A stretch of DNA of 64,000 nt, taken from the NCBI RefSeq assembly GCF_000701905.1, contig NZ_JNKC01000006.1:1-64000 (forward strand), written 5' to 3'. Shown here piece by piece: positions 58,635 through 64,000 of this stretch. Under the pieces are notes generated by a model. That model had not been told where the DNA came from. It saw nothing but the letters and a program-made list of their open reading frames with translations, and ran no database searches. Position numbers and translations under genes: made by a program. This DNA comes from Proteiniclasticum ruminis DSM 24773 (lineage in GTDB: Bacteria > Bacillota > Clostridia > Clostridiales > Clostridiaceae). How positions within the stretch are numbered: position 1 is the first letter of the stretch; each line of letters opens with the position of its first letter.

Positions 58635-60962
58635 ATGGCAAGAAAGAGAAGAACTCTTCCAATGATTCCCCTTCGTGGAATCACCATATTTCCCTATATG
58701 GTCCTGCACTTTGATGTGGGTAGAGAAAAGTCCATTGCGTCTTTAGACGAGGCGATGATGAAAGACCAGGAGATTTTCCTGGTTCCTCAAAAAGAAAGCA
58801 AATTGGAGAATCCTACCAAGGAGGATCTGTTATCCATCGGTACCCTTTGTGTCATCCGTCAGCTTTTGAAGCTTCCCGGAAATACCGTGAGGGTTCTTGT
58901 GGAAGGAATCTCCAGAGGAAAACTGGTGACCTTGAAGGAAGAACCTTTTTACAAAGCCACCATTGAAATTCTGGAGGAAACCGCAGCAGAACCATCCAAT
59001 GTGGAAGAAGAAGCACTTGTGAGAAGTGTGAAAGAAAGTCTCCATGCCTATGTGAGGCACACAGGATATATGCCGCAGGAAGCGGTGATGTCTCTGGATG
59101 ATATTGTGGAGCCAGGAAGATTTGCGGACACCGTAGCATCTTACCTGATGCTGAAACCGGAAGACAAGCAAAGCCTTCTATTGGCGCTGAATGTCACAGA
59201 GCGGCTGGAAAAGCTCTTGGTCATCGTCAACAAGGAACTGGAAATTGCAAAGATTGAGAAGAAAATAGGCACCAAAGTAAAGAGCAACATTGATAAGGTG
59301 CAGAAAGAATATTATCTCCGCGAACAGCTGAAGGCCATTCAGGATGAGCTGGGAGAATATGATGAGGATGCAAAGGAATACTTTGCCTACAAGGACAAGA
59401 TTGAGAAAGCGAAGATGCCAAAAGAAGCCAAAGAGAAAGCTCTTTACGAGCTGGACAGGCTGAGAAATTCCGGCAGTTACAGCCAGGAAGGTGGTATCAT
59501 CAAAACCTATCTCGACTGGCTCATCAGTCTGCCTTGGAAGAAAGAGACCAAGGATAATCTGGATATTGTGAAAGCAAGAGAGATTCTGGAAGCGGACCAT
59601 TATGGCCTCAAGGACGTGAAGGATCGTATCATTGAGTATCTTGCGGTGAAAAATACCGCACAGACCCTGAAAGGTCCGATTCTTTGCCTCGTAGGCCCAC
59701 CTGGAGTGGGAAAGACATCCATCGCAAAGTCTGTGGCAAGAGCTGTGAACAGAAACTTCGTCCGCATGTCTCTCGGAGGAGTCCGGGATGAAGCGGAAAT
59801 CAGAGGACACAGAAGAACTTATGTGGGCAGTATCCCAGGCAGAATCATCTATGGTATGCGACAGGCCAAGAGCAAGAATCCTCTCTTCCTATTGGATGAG
59901 ATTGATAAAATGGCCAACGATTTTAGAGGTGACCCAGCGGATGCGCTCCTGGAAGTTCTTGATGCGGAGCAGAATGGAACATTCCGTGATCACTATCTGG
60001 AAGTGGAGATGGACCTTTCCAAGGTCATGTTCATCACCACAGCCAATACACTGGATACCATCCCAAGACCACTTCTGGACAGAATGGAGGTCATTGAGAT
60101 CAATGGCTACACCTATGAGGAGAAGCTGAACATCGCAAGACGTCACCTGCTTCCCAAGGTGCTGAAAGAGCATAATCTCACGGAAGACCAGCTGAAGATC
60201 TCAGACAATGCGCTGAAGTTCATCATTGAAGGCTATACCGTGGAATCTGGAGTGAGAACTCTGGAAAGAACGCTGGCCTCTTTAACGAGAAAGTCTGTGG
60301 CCTATATGCTGGAAAAGAAAAAGGATGCGGTGAGCTTGACACCCCAGATGGTGGAAAAGTTCTTGGGTCATTCGAAGTATATGTACGACAGAGCAGAGAA
60401 GGAAGACCGGGTGGGTGTTGTCACAGGCCTTGCTTGGACCATGTTCGGCGGAGACATTCTGCCTATAGAGGTCACTGTCATGGAAGGCACTGGGAAGCTG
60501 GAGCTTACAGGACAGCTGGGAGACGTGATGAAAGAGTCTGCGAAAGCCGCTTATTCCTACATCCGAGCCCACAGGGAAGAGCTTGGCATTGAATCCAAGT
60601 TCTACAAGGATCAGGACATCCATATCCATGTGCCTGAAGGAGCTGTTCCCAAGGACGGTCCATCCGCAGGCATCACCATGACCACAGCCCTGACCTCGGC
60701 GCTGACCGGGAAGAAAGCAAAACATAATGTTGCCATGACAGGTGAAGTGACCCTTACAGGCAGAGTGCTCCCCATCGGCGGACTGAAAGAGAAGTCTCTG
60801 GCTGCTGCCAGAGCAGGCATTGACACCATCATCATTCCGGATAGGAACAAGTTCGACTTGGAGAAGCTGCCGTCCTCCATTTTATCCAAACTCACCTTCA
60901 TACCAGTGAAGACTGTGGATGAAGTGCTGGAGAAAGCCCTTATTAAAGGAGATAACTCATGA
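58635..60962 (+). CDS. lon: ATP-dependent protease La (Lon)
   Basis: 775 residues. LonN substrate domain (about 1-200), AAA+ module with Walker A GPPGVGKTS and Walker B FLLDEIDKM, then the peptidase domain with the catalytic pair S677 (KDGPSAG) and K720 (GLKEKS). It removes damaged and regulatory proteins in the cytoplasm. GAGAGAGG lies upstream. The last four bases overlap the ysxC start (ATGA), so the two are translationally coupled. Confidence 0.97.
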   Translation: MARKRRTLPMIPLRGITIFPYMVLHFDVGREKSIASLDEAMMKDQEIFLVPQKESKLENPTKEDLLSIGTLCVIRQLLKLPGNTVRVLVEGISRGKLVTLKEEPFYKATIEILEETAAEPSNVEEEALVRSVKESLHAYVRHTGYMPQEAVMSLDDIVEPGRFADTVASYLMLKPEDKQSLLLALNVTERLEKLLVIVNKELEIAKIEKKIGTKVKSNIDKVQKEYYLREQLKAIQDELGEYDEDAKEYFAYKDKIEKAKMPKEAKEKALYELDRLRNSGSYSQEGGIIKTYLDWLISLPWKKETKDNLDIVKAREILEADHYGLKDVKDRIIEYLAVKNTAQTLKGPILCLVGPPGVGKTSIAKSVARAVNRNFVRMSLGGVRDEAEIRGHRRTYVGSIPGRIIYGMRQAKSKNPLFLLDEIDKMANDFRGDPADALLEVLDAEQNGTFRDHYLEVEMDLSKVMFITTANTLDTIPRPLLDRMEVIEINGYTYEEKLNIARRHLLPKVLKEHNLTEDQLKISDNALKFIIEGYTVESGVRTLERTLASLTRKSVAYMLEKKKDAVSLTPQMVEKFLGHSKYMYDRAEKEDRVGVVTGLAWTMFGGDILPIEVTVMEGTGKLELTGQLGDVMKESAKAAYSYIRAHREELGIESKFYKDQDIHIHVPEGAVPKDGPSAGITMTTALTSALTGKKAKHNVAMTGEVTLTGRVLPIGGLKEKSLAAARAGIDTIIIPDRNKFDLEKLPSSILSKLTFIPVKTVDEVLEKALIKGDNS

Positions 60963-61558
60963 TTAGAATTAAAAATGCGGAGTTTGTCACGTCAGCAGTG
61001 AAGCAGAACCAGTATCCGGAAACAGTGCATCCGGAGGTGGCTTTTGTGGGGCGTTCCAATGTTGGAAAGTCTACCATCATCAATGCACTGACCAACAGAA
61101 GAAAGCTGGCTAAAGTGTCCAACACCCCCGGCCGTACAAGGCTTGTGAACTTTTTTCTCATCAATGGACAGGCCATGCTTGTGGATCTGCCAGGCTATGG
61201 TTATGCAAAAATCTCCAAATCGGATAAAGCTGCCTGGGGGAAAATCATTGAGGACTATATTGTTAACAGTCCGAATCTCAAGCGGTTTGTACTTCTTGTG
61301 GATTCCAGGCATAAACCTACCCAGGATGATATTGCCATGATGGACTATCTCAGATATTATGAGAAAGATGTGGTGGTCATTGGTACAAAGCTGGACAAGC
61401 TGAAAAGAAATGACATTAAAAAGAGTGAGAAGCTCATAAGAGAAACCCTTCAGATGGAAAAAGAAGAGCCTCTTTTTCTCTACTCCTCCACCTCGAAGGA
61501 AAATCTGCAGCAAGTCATAGACCTGGTGTTCAAAGATCTTTTACCAGAAGAAGCATAA
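60959..61558 (+). CDS. ysxC: Ribosome biogenesis GTP-binding protein YsxC/EngB
   Basis: 199 residues of the small TrmE-Era-EngA-YihA GTPase group: G1 GRSNVGKST, G2 TPGRT, G3 DLPGYG, G4 TKLDKL, and G5 near YSSTSKE. It helps late assembly of the 50S ribosomal subunit. Overlap with lon by four bases is a common Bacillota arrangement. Confidence 0.96.
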   Translation: MIRIKNAEFVTSAVKQNQYPETVHPEVAFVGRSNVGKSTIINALTNRRKLAKVSNTPGRTRLVNFFLINGQAMLVDLPGYGYAKISKSDKAAWGKIIEDYIVNSPNLKRFVLLVDSRHKPTQDDIAMMDYLRYYEKDVVVIGTKLDKLKRNDIKKSEKLIRETLQMEKEEPLFLYSSTSKENLQQVIDLVFKDLLPEEA

Positions 61559-61616
61559 AAAAAGAATCAGCACCTATAATAATGCTGATACGAAATATCC
61601 CAACCCATTACATGGA

Positions 61617-61657
61617 AAAGCGTGAGGAAAGTATAATTACTTTTCTCACGCTTTATT
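61617..61657. terminator. Bidirectional terminator between ysxC and perR-like gene
   Basis: AAAGCGTGAGGAAAGTA (61617-61633) pairs with TACTTTTCTCACGCTTT (61638-61654), one G-U pair, loop TAAT. A second small hairpin ATCAGCA/TGCTGAT at 61569-61587, with T on the minus strand, lies just to the left. Confidence 0.88.
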
Positions 61658-61668
61658 CATTCATTCAT

Positions 61669-62088
61669 TTATCGTTTTGTTTCTTTGCAGGTTTTACACA
61701 TCCCAAAGAAATAGAGCTTACTGGATGTCACAGCAAAATCTTCGTCTTCTTCCACAGAAGCTTCCAGGCTGTGAGCTGAAATGTGCATAAGATCATATAC
61801 TCTCGCGCAGCTGGTGCACTGGAAATGGGCATGATCTTTCATCAGGGCGTCATAGCGGAAGTTTCCTTCACCAAGGTTCAGCTCTTTAATGAGATCCACC
61901 TCACAAAGGGTCTTTAAAGATTTATAGACCGTGGCCAGACTCATGGTGGGGAACCTGTCAATGAGCGCGGAATAAATGGTCTCCGCGGACGGATGTTCTT
62001 TGGTGCCAAGAAGATATTCATAGACGGCAATTCTCTGCGGCGTCAGCTTTAATCCTTTGTCCTTGAAGGTTGTTGTAATAGTGCTCAT
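61669..62088 (-). CDS. perR: Fur-family peroxide-sensor-like regulator (PerR type)
   Basis: 139 residues from the ATG at 62088 (AAGGAG 6 nt upstream); the longer frame starts inside the promoter. Winged helix GLKLTPQRIAVYEYL and MSLATVYKSLKTL; two CxxC pairs (CTSC, CKTC) for structural zinc. Regulatory-site residues match PerR: His in KEHPSAETIY, Asp in FRYD, and His pair in KDHAHFQC. PerR represses oxidative-stress genes and is inactivated by oxidation of these His. Identity as PerR is likely but needs comparison. It lies directly downstream of an MFS gene but has its own promoter. Confidence 0.88.
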   Translation of the reverse strand: MSTITTTFKDKGLKLTPQRIAVYEYLLGTKEHPSAETIYSALIDRFPTMSLATVYKSLKTLCEVDLIKELNLGEGNFRYDALMKDHAHFQCTSCARVYDLMHISAHSLEASVEEDEDFAVTSSKLYFFGMCKTCKETKR

Positions 62089-62125
62089 TCCGTTCTCCTT
62101 TTTCGTTTCAATCATTCTGTTTTTT

Positions 62126-62154
62126 ATAATATCATAAGAAGCCATTGGATTCAA
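62126..62154 (-). promoter_or_regulatory. Promoter of the perR-like gene
   Basis: On the minus strand TTGAAT (62149-62154), 17 nt, TATTAT (62126-62131). The -10 region, read on the plus strand, contains TTATAATATCATAA (62124-62137), which resembles half of a PerR/Fur box and may be used for self-control. Confidence 0.7.
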
Positions 62155-62159
62155 AATTA

Positions 62160-63404
62160 TCAGGATTTCTTCTGATCCGTTTTATACCGAAGGTAAAAGA
62201 CGCTGCTGCCCAGAAGCCTTAATAATGCGGTGACGATAAGGGCCACGATGATGCTGGTTCTCGTGACAATGTAGGCACCCAGAAGAGGAGCCACTGCTAA
62301 AGTGATGCTGGTTAAAGTGGCGTGAATGGCGACACTCATGGTTCTGAACTTGTCGCTGGAAGACTGAAGCAGTGAACCCAAAATGGCCACGGTGGTACCT
62401 GCTGTGAAAAATCCTGTGATAGGCTGCATCAGGGTGAGGACAAAGAGGTTTTTTGACAAAGCATATAAAATTGGGGTCAGCCCCATACCGAAGGTGGCCA
62501 GAGTGATGGCCAGCTTATAGTCATACTTTTTGATGAATCTGTTCCAGAGACTGAAGGAAATGACCATAAAGAGGCTGGACAGAACATTGATGATGGTGAG
62601 CCACATCTCTGTTGCCTCAAGATTTTTGATCTGATAGACATTGAAAAGTGGCCAGCCCATCTGCCATCCGAAGTGGAACACCAGGGAACAGAGGAGAAAT
62701 CTAACATACTCCTTATGAGAAAAAACACCCTGGATACTTTCTTTTAGAGAAGTGTGCTTTATGGGGCCGGATTTTGACTCTGGTTCTTTGGGCTCCATTT
62801 TGTACATGTAGTGAATCTCTTTGAGTCCTAAAAGAAAGCTCAGCACAATGAACACCTGGTACATGAGAATGACCGTTTGGTTCACGGAAGAAAGAGATAA
62901 GACAAAGCCCACAAGAATGGACACGGTGATCTGAGAAACCTGTGACAGCTGATTTCTGATAGAAAGAGCATCAGCCCGCTCTGAAGGGGAGAAAACATCC
63001 CCAGTATAATCCTGGAGCGAGGTGGCGGAGATGGACTCCGGAAAGTTCATCAGACCATAAAGAAGGACAAAAAGTAGAGGCTGCACATTTTTAGGGAGAA
63101 AAGGAACTGCAGCAAGAAACAGCGGCATGATCCTTGAGATGTAGAAAAAGATCCCTAACGTTTTCCGCTTTGACTGTCCCCTTTGGATGAGGAGAATCCC
63201 TGGTATTGTTGTAAAGATGGCGACAAAACCAGGCAGGGCATTGAACAGGCTGTAGTGAATCTCCTGTCCACCGAGTCTGTCCAGAAATTTGATGGCGTAG
63301 CCTTTACTTAATACTGACACCATGGTGAACAGTATCCCATTAAGAGCATAGTATTTGATGTTCTGATTGTTTTGGAAGAGCATAAATTCCAGTTTCTTCT
63401 TCAT
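62160..63404 (-). CDS. MFS transporter
   Basis: 414 residues with about twelve membrane helices in two halves joined by a charged loop (about residues 195-215; KMEPKEPESKSGPIKH). It has no clear motif A and no known substrate; the N-terminus LEFMLFQNNQNIKYYALNGILFTMV resembles uncharacterised clostridial MFS proteins. GGAGAAAATGAT precedes the ATG. A TetR-type gene lies divergently 226 nt away and could control it; the perR-like gene follows downstream. Confidence 0.85.
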   Translation of the reverse strand: MKKKLEFMLFQNNQNIKYYALNGILFTMVSVLSKGYAIKFLDRLGGQEIHYSLFNALPGFVAIFTTIPGILLIQRGQSKRKTLGIFFYISRIMPLFLAAVPFLPKNVQPLLFVLLYGLMNFPESISATSLQDYTGDVFSPSERADALSIRNQLSQVSQITVSILVGFVLSLSSVNQTVILMYQVFIVLSFLLGLKEIHYMYKMEPKEPESKSGPIKHTSLKESIQGVFSHKEYVRFLLCSLVFHFGWQMGWPLFNVYQIKNLEATEMWLTIINVLSSLFMVISFSLWNRFIKKYDYKLAITLATFGMGLTPILYALSKNLFVLTLMQPITGFFTAGTTVAILGSLLQSSSDKFRTMSVAIHATLTSITLAVAPLLGAYIVTRTSIIVALIVTALLRLLGSSVFYLRYKTDQKKS

Positions 63405-63554
63405 ATCATTTTCTCCAGCATTTCTTCATTGTTATTGATTGTATTTTACAGTATTCCATCCCGGAAAACCATAGGGGTATCAGTCTTCCTGTACGTTTTT
63501 TTAAAGCTTCAGGACTTAATTTCTTTTTCCAAGGAAGCAGAGCATAAAAATCTC

Positions 63555-63583
63555 TTGCCAGACTATATGGGCGGTGCTACAAT
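63555..63583 (+). promoter_or_regulatory. Promoter of the TetR-type gene
   Basis: TTGCCA (63555-63560), 17 nt, TACAAT (63578-63583), with a TGC extension before the -10 box. Confidence 0.78.
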
Positions 63584-63584
63584 G

Positions 63585-63614
63585 TGACCAAGAAGTCATA
63601 TGACCATGCGGTCA
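63585..63614 (+). promoter_or_regulatory. Duplicated TetR operator-like sites
   Basis: TGACCAAGAAGTCA (63585-63598) and TGACCATGCGGTCA (63601-63614) repeat at 16-bp spacing. The second lies in a perfect TATGACC-ATGC-GGTCATA dyad. Both cover the predicted transcription start and the leader before the ribosome site, fitting autorepression. Confidence 0.75.
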
Positions 63615-63630
63615 TAAAGGAGGGGTGAAC

Positions 63631-64000
63631 TTGCCCAAACAGACATTTTTCAACCTGCCAGAGGAGAAAAGAGAAAAGATCCTACAGGAGGTGATGACAG
63701 AGTTTCGGGACAATGCCTATGATTTGGCCAGCATCAACCGTATTGTGGAGAGAAGCGGCATTTCTAAAGGGAGTTTCTATCAGTATTTTGAGGACAAGGA
63801 GGATGTGTATTTCTATCTTCTGCAGATTATCGGTGACAAAAAGCTCCAGTATCTGGGTCCCACCATCTCAAGGATTATGGACATCGGATTTTATGAAGCA
63901 CTGAGAAAAATCTATGAGGCTGGTATTGAGTTTGCACTGGAGCATCCAGATTATCTCACCATAGGGAACCGGATGATGAGAGATGGAGGCACCATGGTCA
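63631..64000 (+). CDS. TetR-family regulator (partial, runs off the window)
   Basis: The reading frame opens with TTG at 63631, after an excellent AAGGAGG (63617-63623), and is still open at the window end (123 codons seen). The N-terminal TetR helix-turn-helix is clear: EKREKILQEVMTEF, then SINRIVERSGISKGSFYQYFEDKEDVYFYL (given in part). The rest is the start of the ligand domain. Promoter and two operator-like repeats lie upstream. The divergent MFS gene is a candidate target. Confidence 0.9.
   Translation, partial: MPKQTFFNLPEEKREKILQEVMTEFRDNAYDLASINRIVERSGISKGSFYQYFEDKEDVYFYLLQIIGDKKLQYLGPTISRIMDIGFYEALRKIYEAGIEFALEHPDYLTIGNRMMRDGGTMV

Overview
The window reads as the chromosome of a Gram-positive, low-to-mid GC member of the Clostridia (Bacillota). 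The basis is strong AAGGAGG-type ribosome binding sites, frequent TTG and GTG starts, hairpin terminators after most transcription units, the tig / clpP-clpX-lon-ysxC order, a PPi-type phosphofructokinase, a flavodiiron protein paired with a Ric protein, and a histidine pathway that ends in formiminotransferase. I cannot name the genus with confidence. No prophage, insertion sequence, CRISPR array or tRNA is visible, and almost all genes look like intact housekeeping or ordinary accessory genes.

Layout. 1-572: the 3' end of a 23S rRNA, a 5S rRNA and the rRNA operon terminator. 808-6987: polysaccharide deacetylase, an OmpR-type two-component system with a lipoprotein of unknown role, a diacylglycerol-kinase-family lipid kinase and a helical protein. 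7960-13043: histidine degradation genes hutU-ftcD-hutI followed by an FAD oxidoreductase; hutH is absent. 13080-17781 (minus): a GGDEF protein coupled to a small anchored protein, a CapA-like lipoprotein, and a RusA-family resolvase with a zinc finger. 18048-22056: tsaD, a hydrolase-fold protein lacking its catalytic residues, one AT-rich orphan gene, and HtrA. 22180-24210 (minus): Ric and a flavodiiron protein behind two Crp/Fnr-type boxes. 24315-28990 (minus): a GntR-controlled ABC transporter, a membrane protein and an ABC-F ATPase.

29210-32784: an MFS exporter with an ArsR-like regulator and a DUF3810 zinc-protease-like membrane protein. 32832-38864: Lrp and Fur-type regulators, PPi-phosphofructokinase, two small envelope proteins, and a divergent zinc/manganese uptake locus (znuCB and znuA). 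39027-43824: oligoendopeptidase F, rhomboid protease, a DUF1232 protein and RNase H. 44127-46675: two tandem HTH-TPR regulators. 46768-49263 (minus): an UbiB-like kinase, a phasin-like coiled coil and PspC. 49538-54838: an AlaX-type editing protein, cysteine desulfurase, thiI, a 49-residue Cys-rich protein, an anchored protein and a TIM-barrel protein. 54909-61558: trigger factor with a His-rich tail, clpP, clpX, lon, ysxC. 61669-64000: a PerR-like regulator, an MFS transporter and a truncated TetR gene with two operator-like sites.

Several regulatory circuits can be read directly from the DNA: the paired TTGAC-N4-ATCAA boxes of the flavodiiron gene, a 12-bp inverted repeat at the GntR gene, a 14-bp inverted repeat abutting a consensus promoter at the MFS/ArsR-like unit, back-to-back znu promoters sharing one -35 region, and duplicated operator sites at the TetR gene. 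I did not find a wholly new multi-gene system. The items most worth following are the Cys-rich peptide in the tRNA-thiolation operon, the resolvase with zinc finger and LexA-like site, the hut operon oxidoreductase, the tandem HTH-TPR pair and the His-tailed trigger factor.
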